A stretch of DNA of 29,063 bases from Candidatus Thorarchaeota archaeon SMTZ1-83 (GTDB lineage: Archaea > Asgardarchaeota > Thorarchaeia > Thorarchaeales > Thorarchaeaceae), in contig LRSK01000260.1 in assembly GCA_001563325.1 (NCBI GenBank), positions 1 to 29,063 on the forward strand. The letters run 5' to 3'. The translations under genes and the position numbers were made by a program. Shown piece after piece: positions 22,162-29,063 of this stretch. Position 1 is the first letter of the stretch; every line of letters begins with the position of its first letter. The notes below the pieces were generated by a model. It ran no database searches. It was not told the origin of the DNA and saw only the letters and a program-made list of their open reading frames with translations.

Positions 22162-25100
22162 TCAGACGGGCCCTGCAGGGTTTATTTCTTCGTCCTCGTC
22201 CTCTGACCAAATCTCATTCTCAGGTAGACTGCCGATGCCAAGCTCCTTCAGTCTGGTCGTAGTATTCTGTAGGGAATCTTCTCTATTATCTATGGCTGAC
22301 AACAGAAGTGCATAGTTGCAGAGAGGCGTTGCCAGTACATCTTGATAGACCGTCGGTGCCTTCGAGACCAGTTGCTCTCCGACATCAATTGCTTCGCGAT
22401 AGACTTCCTCTGACTCCGGTATTCGACCAGTTCGGCTGAGAATGGTACCGAGGTTGTTGAGGCACGATGCAATACCGGGACCATGAACAGCTGGTGACTC
22501 TTTGACAAGTTCTTTGCGAATCTCGAGTGCTTCACTGATTGTGACCTCTGCCTCTGATGCCCTGTCTGTTTCAGCCAACAGGACACCAAGATTGTTGAGT
22601 GTGGTCGCAACACGATGGAGGAAATGTCCGGGGGACCTATCAGCAAGCTGTCTCCTCATCTTCAGGGCCTCCAAGAGAGCCTCCTCCGCTTCAGTTGTTC
22701 TCCCAGTTTGTCTGAGATGAACAGCGAGATTGCTAAGAACGGTGGCAACAAGGTCGGCGAGAAACACGACCTCTGGAGCCTTATGACTGATCTCTCTTGC
22801 CGTGTCAAGTGCCTCTCGGTATGCTTCCTCTGCCTCTGTACTTCTCCCGGTCTGTCTGAGAAGAACTGCAAGATTGTTGAGGCTCCAAGATACAAGGTGG
22901 TCGAATCTGTCGGGGGACTTTGCAGAATTCTCCCTGTGAGTCTTAAGAGCCTCGCGCAGTTCTACTTCGGCCTCTGATGCTCTCCCAGTTCGCCTGAGAA
23001 GAACTGCGAAGTCATGACGAGTCCAGGCGACTTCCTTCGAAAAGGCGTCAGGTGCCTTTTCGGCAAGTTCTCCATAGATGTCGAATGCCTCTAGATATGC
23101 GTCCTCCGCCTCTGAGTAATTACCAGTCTGTGTAAGCGGCACCGCTAGACTGTTGAGAGCGTATGGGACCGTGGGTAAGAACACCTCGCTCTCCTTCTTT
23201 GCCAGTCCCCGCCACAACTGAAGTGCCTCTTGGAAAAGATCAATCGCTTCAAGTGGTCTGTGTATGTATCTCAGTAATTCTCCGAGATTGAGAAGACTGA
23301 CACCGAGATCGCGAACATCAGAGAGACTGTCTGGTTTCTTACTGGCACGCTCCCGGCCGATTCCTAGGACCTCTCGTAGAATCTTTTCCCCTTCTGAAAG
23401 CCTGCCTGTGAGAAATAGTGCTGTACTGATGTTTCGCTGGGAGATCATAATCCCTCTCATAGGGTCGTATAGTGGAGTCGGGACTGATTTCTCATAGAGT
23501 TGAAGTGCTTCTCGAGATGCTTTCTCACCGTCTTCTAGTCTATTGACTGCCATCAGGAGCCAACCGAGATTGAAGAGTGTCCAGGCCATATCCTGAGGGC
23601 GGCGACCCAGTGTTGTTTCGTCCAGCTCCCTATAGATTGCGAGAGCCTCTCGGTAGGATTCCTCGGCCTCTGGCACTCTGTCGGTTCGGTAGAGCAAGAA
23701 ACCAAGAAAGCTAAGCGTTCGCGCAACGTGCACCAAGATCTCGTCTGGAATCTTCTCTCCAAGCTCTCGAGATATCTCAAGCGCCTCCCTAAGAGCGTGC
23801 TCACCGTCGGCCACTCTGAACAAGTGGGTAAATACGGATCCTCTCAGACCCTGCATCACGACATGGCTCTCTTGGGTGTCGATTCTAACAGCATCCAGAA
23901 GAGTTAGTGCGTTGGAGAACTCATTCCTCCACATAAGGTCAGAAACAATGGATCCGAGCTCAGCTAATGCGCCTCTTTCTGCGGCCAGGGCGCGGACTGA
24001 TAGAGCTAGTCCTAGTAGGGAGTAGTCCGACTCTGAGGTCGAGGCCTTCTCTAGAGATTCAGCCATCTCATCTGTCGATTCTTGAAGCCGTTGGCCAAGC
24101 TCAGCCACGATGAGATCTCTAGCAAGATCGTGGAGCACCCAAGTTCCGTCCCCCCATTCTCTGATGAAACTCAAACGGATTAACCTGTCCCAGTGATCTG
24201 TCCTCATACCGGGTGCAACAATGGTCATTGTTCTCCTATCGAAGAAGGGCATTAGACCAGCCTTGTCGGTCAAGTCTAGAAGGTCGTGTTCTTGACCAAA
24301 GAGTCTTCTCCACGTCCTGAGTCGCACCGCCTCAAGGGTGTCTGCACGCAGGTCTTCTACATCACTGAGCGAGAGGCTTTCAGAGTCTGCAAGGTCGCAG
24401 ATCGCACCTATCACAAAGGGGTTTCCACCGCTCACACTGACGATTCTATCCCGAAGTCCAAGGCCCTCAATCTGACGTTGATTAAGTAACTTGATACAGC
24501 TATCTCTATCAAGTTCTGTCAGCTCAGACTCCTCGATTTTGATGTCCTCGATTGTCTGGCTGGGCAAGGCCTGTCTGCTTGCCAAGACTCCGACACAGTT
24601 CAAGAGCGAGCTAAGGAACACATACCAGAGCTCGGCCTCGGTAATCTCTTTGCCACGAAAGCGCCATCGGCGTTTCTCATTATCGACGTCTTCGAACTGG
24701 TCGAGCAGGAACAGAATAGGCATTCCAGATGTCTTTCGCCTGTTCAGATCTTCAAGTAGAGCATCGAGATACAAGAACTCGGCGTGCCTTGGCTCCTTCC
24801 AGAGTATTTCCAATAGTCGCTGGATATAGTCCTTGCCAAGACGTGTCTGTAGCCATTCGCCTAGTTCGCCATACCTTCCTTTGAGCTTCGGACTAACCTT
24901 TGCCCCAATGGCACCAATTGCACTACCTATGCTTGCCAGAGAGCCAATGAATGGAATGGCCATCACGACTTCCTTAGCCCATTCTCTGCCCTTCTCTTTT
25001 ACCGGCTCTACTCCCTCGACAAACCGTTGCCTAATCTGCCAGAGAACATCGAATCTTCGGAGATTCACGCCGAGAAGGACTGCGCCCTTGGCAACCACAT

Positions 25101-25326
25101 TCAGACGGCCATAGAAGTCCGCGTACTGTTCACAGTCAAGACGAATAGTTTCGTGAATTGTGCTCTTCCAATAGTCCAAGAGTGAGCTCTTCCCTATCCC
25201 CCCAATCCCACGTAGATGGAGAACGACGCTCTGTTCCTTGCAGCGCTCAAGTGCCTCTGCCATCCAGTTGAGATACTCCTCTCGGTCAACGAAGACTCTC
25301 TCAGAGGGCTCGAAGTGTTCGTACAT
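22162..25326 (-). CDS. STAND-type P-loop NTPase with tetratricopeptide repeats
   Basis: The protein is 1054 residues. Walker A is GIGGIGKSS (40-48). Walker B is ILFLLDQFED (204-213), followed by a sensor-like VLASRQ (247-252), GGNPFVIGAICDLA (about 304, the GxP motif typical of STAND/NB-ARC ATPases) and a winged-helix-like part (about 330-410, WVLHDLARDLIVAEL). Between Walker A and B is a hydrophobic Gly/Ser/Ala-rich insert (about 120-145, VMAIPFIGSLASIGSAIGAIG). From about 430 to 1020 there are a dozen or so tetratricopeptide repeats of 42-45 residues, with motifs such as NNLAVLLRQTGR and EAEEAYREAL. The tail is acidic. STAND proteins act as ATP-driven switches in signalling and in antiviral immunity. 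No separate N-terminal effector domain is present, so the output is unknown. Confidence 0.85.
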   Translation of the reverse strand: MYEHFEPSERVFVDREEYLNWMAEALERCKEQSVVLHLRGIGGIGKSSLLDYWKSTIHETIRLDCEQYADFYGRLNVVAKGAVLLGVNLRRFDVLWQIRQRFVEGVEPVKEKGREWAKEVVMAIPFIGSLASIGSAIGAIGAKVSPKLKGRYGELGEWLQTRLGKDYIQRLLEILWKEPRHAEFLYLDALLEDLNRRKTSGMPILFLLDQFEDVDNEKRRWRFRGKEITEAELWYVFLSSLLNCVGVLASRQALPSQTIEDIKIEESELTELDRDSCIKLLNQRQIEGLGLRDRIVSVSGGNPFVIGAICDLADSESLSLSDVEDLRADTLEAVRLRTWRRLFGQEHDLLDLTDKAGLMPFFDRRTMTIVAPGMRTDHWDRLIRLSFIREWGDGTWVLHDLARDLIVAELGQRLQESTDEMAESLEKASTSESDYSLLGLALSVRALAAERGALAELGSIVSDLMWRNEFSNALTLLDAVRIDTQESHVVMQGLRGSVFTHLFRVADGEHALREALEISRELGEKIPDEILVHVARTLSFLGFLLYRTDRVPEAEESYREALAIYRELDETTLGRRPQDMAWTLFNLGWLLMAVNRLEDGEKASREALQLYEKSVPTPLYDPMRGIMISQRNISTALFLTGRLSEGEKILREVLGIGRERASKKPDSLSDVRDLGVSLLNLGELLRYIHRPLEAIDLFQEALQLWRGLAKKESEVFLPTVPYALNSLAVPLTQTGNYSEAEDAYLEAFDIYGELAEKAPDAFSKEVAWTRHDFAVLLRRTGRASEAEVELREALKTHRENSAKSPDRFDHLVSWSLNNLAVLLRQTGRSTEAEEAYREALDTAREISHKAPEVVFLADLVATVLSNLAVHLRQTGRTTEAEEALLEALKMRRQLADRSPGHFLHRVATTLNNLGVLLAETDRASEAEVTISEALEIRKELVKESPAVHGPGIASCLNNLGTILSRTGRIPESEEVYREAIDVGEQLVSKAPTVYQDVLATPLCNYALLLSAIDNREDSLQNTTTRLKELGIGSLPENEIWSEDEDEEINPAGPV

Positions 25327-25429
25327 CCTCTGGACCCTACATCACGCGATAGCGGGTAATGGATGGGGTCTCACATAAGCTCGTCGGTACTAGTGATTTT
25401 ATGGAGTCAAGTTTCTTGAAATAGAGAAT

Positions 25430-25463
25430 GAGTATGATGAATGCTTCCGAATTCATCATACTC
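25430..25463 (-). terminator. 13-bp perfect hairpin after the heliorhodopsin gene, possible terminator
   Basis: GAGTATGATGAAT (25430-25442) and ATTCATCATACTC (25451-25463) form a perfect 13-bp stem with an 8-base loop, 14 bases beyond the heliorhodopsin stop codon. A T tract (TTTTT) follows on the plus strand, so the minus strand has it as an A tract before the stem. On the minus strand the stem is followed only by ATTCTCTATTTC. It may mark the 3' end of the operon. Confidence 0.5.
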
Positions 25464-25477
25464 TTTTTCCTAATGTG

Positions 25478-26317
25478 CTAGAAGGGAGCGAATATCCCAG
25501 CGAAGACGATCCAAGCAAGCAAGGTCTTGGCTACCAAGCTCAGAACGATGTACATTCTCTCTCCATATAGGTAATCCTTCCACTTGCTGACTTTCTTGTA
25601 CTGTAGAAGCATATTCAATGCGAAGATGTTGAACAGGAAGAAGTACATGAAGATGATAATGTAGACAAAGGTCGGTGGTTGAGTTTCAGCCACGCTGATT
25701 GCTGCAGTGAAATAACCAAATAGCACAAGCCATGGAGTGAAGCCAGATACGCATCCAAGAACGAAGGGACTCCACTTCGTTTTCTCGGTGTATTGATTGA
25801 CTATCTCCATGAGATAGCCGAACATTATCATCATTGCATTTAGTACAACAATCATGACTAGTGACCACAAGTCCCAGATTCCCAAGAGAAATGTGATAAG
25901 GAAAATCATCACAGAACTCGAGACTGAGTACTCATACCATCTGTAGGGATTCATCCCTTTCTTGAGGTTAGCTACGTACTTGTCATTCAGGGGATAGGCA
26001 ATCAGGAAATGAGCAAGTGCAGACATCAGTGGGAATGATGCAAGAATGACCCCGATGTTGGTCAACGTGAACAACACAGCAGGTGTGGGTTGAACAAGGA
26101 TCTCGAAGGGATCTAGGCTGATAATCTGAAAATCCAGATAGATTGTATAGACATCCTGTTCCCATTCTAGGGTCAAACCCAGGAACAGCATAAGTATCCC
26201 AGTGATTAAATGCAGAATTCCCGCGTAGAGATTGAACCTCTTCAGATATGGAAATGAGATCGGTGAGCCAGAGGATGTTTCCATAGGTTCCGCTTGCGTC
26301 ATAATAATCGCAGACAT
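25478..26317 (-). CDS. Heliorhodopsin
   Basis: The protein is 279 residues from ATG 26317; the frame is open to ATG 26395, which overlaps the previous stop (ATGA) and would add 26 residues with no membrane character. Seven membrane helices are visible. The retinal Schiff-base Lys is in the last helix, LSLVAKTLLAW (K264). The likely counterion Glu is in the third-helix motif RWYEYSVSSSVMI (E129), and the first-helix His is in LHLITG (H36). WSPFVLGCVSGFTPW before the fifth helix is also typical of heliorhodopsins. These are inverted light-sensing rhodopsins without proton-pump residues; their downstream partners are mostly unknown. It is the last gene of a three-gene run after a GT87-like enzyme. 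No retinal-synthesis gene is visible in the window. Confidence 0.85.
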   Translation of the reverse strand: MSAIIMTQAEPMETSSGSPISFPYLKRFNLYAGILHLITGILMLFLGLTLEWEQDVYTIYLDFQIISLDPFEILVQPTPAVLFTLTNIGVILASFPLMSALAHFLIAYPLNDKYVANLKKGMNPYRWYEYSVSSSVMIFLITFLLGIWDLWSLVMIVVLNAMMIMFGYLMEIVNQYTEKTKWSPFVLGCVSGFTPWLVLFGYFTAAISVAETQPPTFVYIIIFMYFFLFNIFALNMLLQYKKVSKWKDYLYGERMYIVLSLVAKTLLAWIVFAGIFAPF

Positions 26318-26391
26318 TGTTTTAGACCACAATAAGAATCTCGTGGTTAGTTGCTGACTGGAGGGTAGTAAAGATCTGTGAATCGAGTTTC

Positions 26392-27687
26392 TCAATTCCG
26401 AATAGGTCGAGGTTCTATCAAAGCATCACCAGAGACCCTGTGATACAACACATAGAGAATTGCCAACCAAATTGGGTTGATAGGGTCGAGCCCAAGTACT
26501 AGGTAATGAAGAATTATACCAAAGAAGAAGAAAGCAATCAAGTTGTTCGACCCTGACCATAGAACATCAAGAGTTCGAGTCGCCTCCTGAGAAATGCTCT
26601 GTGAGCCATATAGCTGAAGCATCGATGGACCGAGAAAGGCGTACAGGATTGCCAAGAACAAGAACCATGAATCAGGATAGACCAGAAGAATGAGGAATAT
26701 CATGTCTGTGAAGTGATGAAGGTACTTCTTCTGTGACTCAGGGGTCTTGATGAATGTTGCGTAACTTCTCAGGAAGATGAATCCACCTAATACTAGGATG
26801 ATGATGGTCTGAAGCGATTCAATGTCAAGGAAGAAGAGCAGATCCACAATGAGTTGTGCTATGCTTGTGCTGTGATGATGAGAGAGCCTCTCTACAAGAT
26901 TGACTTGAAAGAATCCATCAAGTGCTGTGGGGTATACAAAGAAGTAGGCGATGTTAGGAAGCATTGATAGAAACAGTCCTAGGACTACACCGGAGAGTTG
27001 TCTAAGTGACACACTAATGCCGAATCGACCCGACAAAGTCACTGGAGCCAGAAATGGTATCAGAACAAGAAAGAATGGTTTGAGCGTTGATGCAATTCCA
27101 ACGAGGAACCCCACAATAACGGACTGAGCAAGCGGAGGTTTGGACGAGGACTGCAGAAGAAACAGCGCAATCATCACAAGAAGAATCGAGAGTTGTGTGA
27201 TTTGGCCAAGCATGATATTCACTATGTGTTGAGGTGCGACGAAGAGTATAGTCAGTGTTTTCTCGAAGTTCTTTGTTGATGGGGTGACACCCACCTTCAG
27301 ACTCACTTGATACGCAGAATAGACTATGCCGATGTTCAGGATCATCATCAATGTGATATTGACCGTATAGAGAATGGGCATTGGCACTGCAACTAGTGGA
27401 GCCATAATGACGGCAAAGACCGGAAGATACCTGTACGGCAAGCCGTTAGGAGCTACCGTGTAGATGTCAACAGGTGAAGTAAGAAACATCTGACCGGCTT
27501 CGTAGAAGACTTGAAAGTCCAAGGTATAGATTGTTCCTGAAAGCCCATCTTGGAGAATGAAGAAGGCGAAACCAAGCATTATGCAGAGATAGTAGAAGAG
27601 GTTGAAGACCAAGCCCGCTTTGAGCAATCGAGACTTCTTGAAGTAGCTGAAGAAAGACTCGTTTGAACCGCCCGTCTCATCTACCAA
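26392..27687 (-). CDS. GT87-like membrane glycosyltransferase
   Basis: The protein is 431 residues from TTG 27687, which overlaps the upstream stop (TTGGTAG) and has GGGGTG about 6 bases before it. The frame is open to 27795, but that would overlap the previous gene by 115 bases. About ten membrane helices are present. The first outer loop holds LDFQVFYEAGQMFLTSP...YRYLPVFAVIMAPL, the acid-containing D-F and Y-x-Y-x-P pattern of GT87/DUF2029 enzymes, which use polyprenyl-phosphate sugars. Later loops carry NLVERLSHHHSTS and YPDSWFLFLA. It probably transfers a sugar from a lipid carrier on the outer face of the membrane, for example to lipids or surface proteins. The sugar and acceptor are unknown. 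Confidence 0.75.
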   Translation of the reverse strand: MVDETGGSNESFFSYFKKSRLLKAGLVFNLFYYLCIMLGFAFFILQDGLSGTIYTLDFQVFYEAGQMFLTSPVDIYTVAPNGLPYRYLPVFAVIMAPLVAVPMPILYTVNITLMMILNIGIVYSAYQVSLKVGVTPSTKNFEKTLTILFVAPQHIVNIMLGQITQLSILLVMIALFLLQSSSKPPLAQSVIVGFLVGIASTLKPFFLVLIPFLAPVTLSGRFGISVSLRQLSGVVLGLFLSMLPNIAYFFVYPTALDGFFQVNLVERLSHHHSTSIAQLIVDLLFFLDIESLQTIIILVLGGFIFLRSYATFIKTPESQKKYLHHFTDMIFLILLVYPDSWFLFLAILYAFLGPSMLQLYGSQSISQEATRTLDVLWSGSNNLIAFFFFGIILHYLVLGLDPINPIWLAILYVLYHRVSGDALIEPRPIRN

Positions 27688-28238
27688 AGTGGAACACCCC
27701 AAAGAAACGCTTCGGCAAGCAGAAGCGACGTTCCGGATGCGACTACCAGCCCTATTACGATCAAGGCCTCGGGCCATTTGTAGCGTCGCGTCCATCTCTC
27801 GTCTAGGAGGAAGAACGGAACAAAGAGAATGACAACGGTCACAACAATAGTGATCAGATTAGGAGGTTGGATGTAGTTCCTGGCATCATTGAGAATCATG
27901 AATATGGCCACGACAACTACGGGTGGATGCAGGGTCAGTCTTTCAACCACAGCCCAACGTCGTTTCTCTACCCAATAAGGCTGGGATTTGACCCTTCGAT
28001 AGAAGTTGACGTCCCACATAGACGTCACAATCAGAATTGGGAAGGCAACTATCACCATTATGTTGAACGGATATGCAGTAAGGCCGAAGGCGAGAGCCAG
28101 ACCAGTGTAGTAGGTGAAGAAACGGCTGAAGTATCTACGTCGAAACTGGAGTCCATCTGACAGCTTGAACTCAACTAGCCAGATTCGGAAGAGGAGGAAT
28201 GAAACACCCAGAACAATGGTAATCTCAAGGTATCCCAT
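27681..28238 (-). CDS. Six-helix membrane protein of unknown function
   Basis: The protein is about 185 residues from ATG 28238 (MGYLEITIVLGVSFLLF). The frame is open to a TTG at 28406, but the extra N-terminus looks non-coding and would run through the divergent control region; neither start has a clear ribosome-binding site. Six hydrophobic segments alternate with charged loops: FRIWLVEFKLSDG and QFRRRYFSRF early, SMWDVNFYRRVKSQPYWVEKRRW in the middle, and LLDERWTRRYKWPE before the last helix. The positive and Trp-rich loops suggest a cytoplasmic face with a defined partner, but I recognise no family. It is the first gene of the operon and overlaps the glycosyltransferase start by seven bases. 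It lacks the His pattern of Blh-type retinal-forming enzymes. Confidence 0.6.
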   Translation of the reverse strand: MGYLEITIVLGVSFLLFRIWLVEFKLSDGLQFRRRYFSRFFTYYTGLALAFGLTAYPFNIMVIVAFPILIVTSMWDVNFYRRVKSQPYWVEKRRWAVVERLTLHPPVVVVAIFMILNDARNYIQPPNLITIVVTVVILFVPFFLLDERWTRRYKWPEALIVIGLVVASGTSLLLAEAFLWGVPLW

Positions 28239-28413
28239 TGAGTCAGATGTGTTAGATACGCTCAATGGAACAGATTTCGCAATGAGGCCAATTCGAAAGC
28301 TTGTGAAAGTCCAGATTGGCCGTGCATTGCACTGTGAGAAACACCTGTCCAGCTGACACAATCTGCTACCACTTGTTCTAACACTCTGAAACGGCGGAGA
28401 ACTCAATGTCTTT

Positions 28414-28547
28414 ACTAATAAGGAAACATAGACATGGTATGCTAGGTGTCGCGAGGAAGAAAGAGAGCAGCACGACTTTGCCTTCTAGCACTTGGACTTG
28501 CATGAACTACCTCGACCGCGTTCTTCCCAGCAGAGGAGAGAGTGTAC
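28414..28547 (+). promoter_or_regulatory. Conserved leader of NosD-like gene, copy 3
   Basis: The elements match those at 2175 and 6201: ACTAATAAGGAAAC (from 28414; GGAAAC is shared with copy 2), GCGAGGAAGAAAGAGAGCAGCA (from 28451), CTAGC...GCATGAA, CTCGACCGCGTTC, and GAGGAGAGA as ribosome-binding site. The TATA-like box is 134 bases before ATG 28548. The region 28239-28413 on its left must also hold the start of the divergent operon, but no box was seen there. Confidence 0.65.
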
Positions 28548-29063
28548 ATGCCCAAGATGAATGGTGCCCTCTTGGTTGTGGTATCGTTGGCTCTAATCTT
28601 GATTCTCTCAGGTGCAGTGCCACATATCGAACGAGCAACAAGCAATGACTATCTACCTAGGATACAGCCTGTGAATAGTCCTGAGGTAGAGAAGAGAAGT
28701 GTCAGTTCGGGAACTCCTCACGGTCCGATTGTCATAACGAGCGACGCGAACTTTGCTGCAACGGCCCTAGCCGAAACCTGGCCTGGTAATGGTTCCTCTT
28801 CTAACCCGTACATAATTGACGGTTTGGACATTGATCGCGGCGGTGCAGCCGGTCACTGTATTAGCATCAGCAACACAGCAGTCTACTTCATTATTAGCAA
28901 TTGCAGTCTCACGGGTGCCAATGCAACTGCGGGAGCTGGAATCTATTTGGCTCATGTCGCCAACGGAGGGATCGACAACAACATCATATACAACAATCAG
29001 TTTGGCATCCACTTCCTTTGGGGGACCCTTAGTACAGTGTTCAGGAACAACTGCAGTGCTAAC
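28548..29063 (+). CDS. NosD-like beta-helix surface protein (3), cut by the window edge
   Basis: A frame from ATG 28548 is open to the last base (172 codons). It encodes a signal peptide (LLVVVSLALILILSGA), then the segment shared with the other two paralogs (SSGTPHGPIVI, SDANFAATALAETW, NPYIIDGLDID), the HCISISNT start of the beta-helix and the first N-N coils (IDNNIIYNNQFGIHF). The ribosome-binding site is GAGGAGAGAG. The rest of the helix, the Ig-like domains and the anchor would lie beyond the window. It faces away from the heliorhodopsin operon. Confidence 0.85.
   Translation, partial: MPKMNGALLVVVSLALILILSGAVPHIERATSNDYLPRIQPVNSPEVEKRSVSSGTPHGPIVITSDANFAATALAETWPGNGSSSNPYIIDGLDIDRGGAAGHCISISNTAVYFIISNCSLTGANATAGAGIYLAHVANGGIDNNIIYNNQFGIHFLWGTLSTVFRNNCSAN

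Noticed and set aside
27688..27795. Longer N-terminus for the GT87-like gene
   Set aside because: It would overlap the upstream membrane-protein gene by over 100 bases and reads like a shadow of it; the TTG at 27687 has a better ribosome-binding site.

Overview
The window looks like a piece of an archaeal chromosome, most likely a Thorarchaeota-type Asgard archaeon. Evidence: surface proteins with a signal peptide, a NosD-like beta-helix, a Thr-rich stalk and a C-terminal membrane anchor; many small two-helix membrane proteins; TATA-like boxes upstream of several genes; a mixture of Shine-Dalgarno and leaderless starts; a heliorhodopsin; and a MacB-type transporter beside a phosphotransferase. 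The lineage is an inference from protein style, because no rRNA or universal marker gene is present. No tRNA, rRNA, CRISPR array or intact insertion sequence was seen.

Layout. 1-2 kb: the end of an unrecognised gene, a small membrane protein, and a minus-strand pair made of a trypsin-fold peptidase and a free-standing copy of its own N-terminal domain. 2.2-9.6 kb: two large NosD-like surface proteins, each behind the same conserved leader of about 135 bp, with small membrane proteins between them, a TIGR04076-type protein, a truncated flavodoxin copy and a decayed secreted-protein gene. 9.7-14.8 kb: a tight four-gene operon (ABC ATPase, FtsX/MacB permease, PEP-synthase-like dikinase, PlsY-like membrane acyltransferase). 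15-19.9 kb: a C_GCAxxG_C_C redox protein, a GNAT acetyltransferase, an intact flavodoxin followed by a duplicated remnant, a secreted NylB/class C beta-lactamase-like protein and membrane proteins. 19.9-20.65 kb: a gene-poor stretch. 20.65-25.3 kb: a lysine-rich unknown protein, a double winged-helix protein, and a 1054-residue STAND-type NTPase with tetratricopeptide repeats. 25.5-28.2 kb: a minus-strand operon of a six-helix membrane protein, a GT87-like glycosyltransferase and a heliorhodopsin. 28.4 kb to the end: a third leader plus NosD-like gene, cut by the window edge.

The main theme is the cell envelope: secreted or anchored surface proteins, lipid or lipoprotein handling, and glycosylation. 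The most interesting units are the heliorhodopsin operon, the dikinase/PlsY-like pair, the STAND-TPR NTPase with its winged-helix neighbour, the peptidase with a detached copy of its N-terminal domain, and the shared leader in front of three NosD-like paralogs. All calls are from reading the sequence; no database search was possible.
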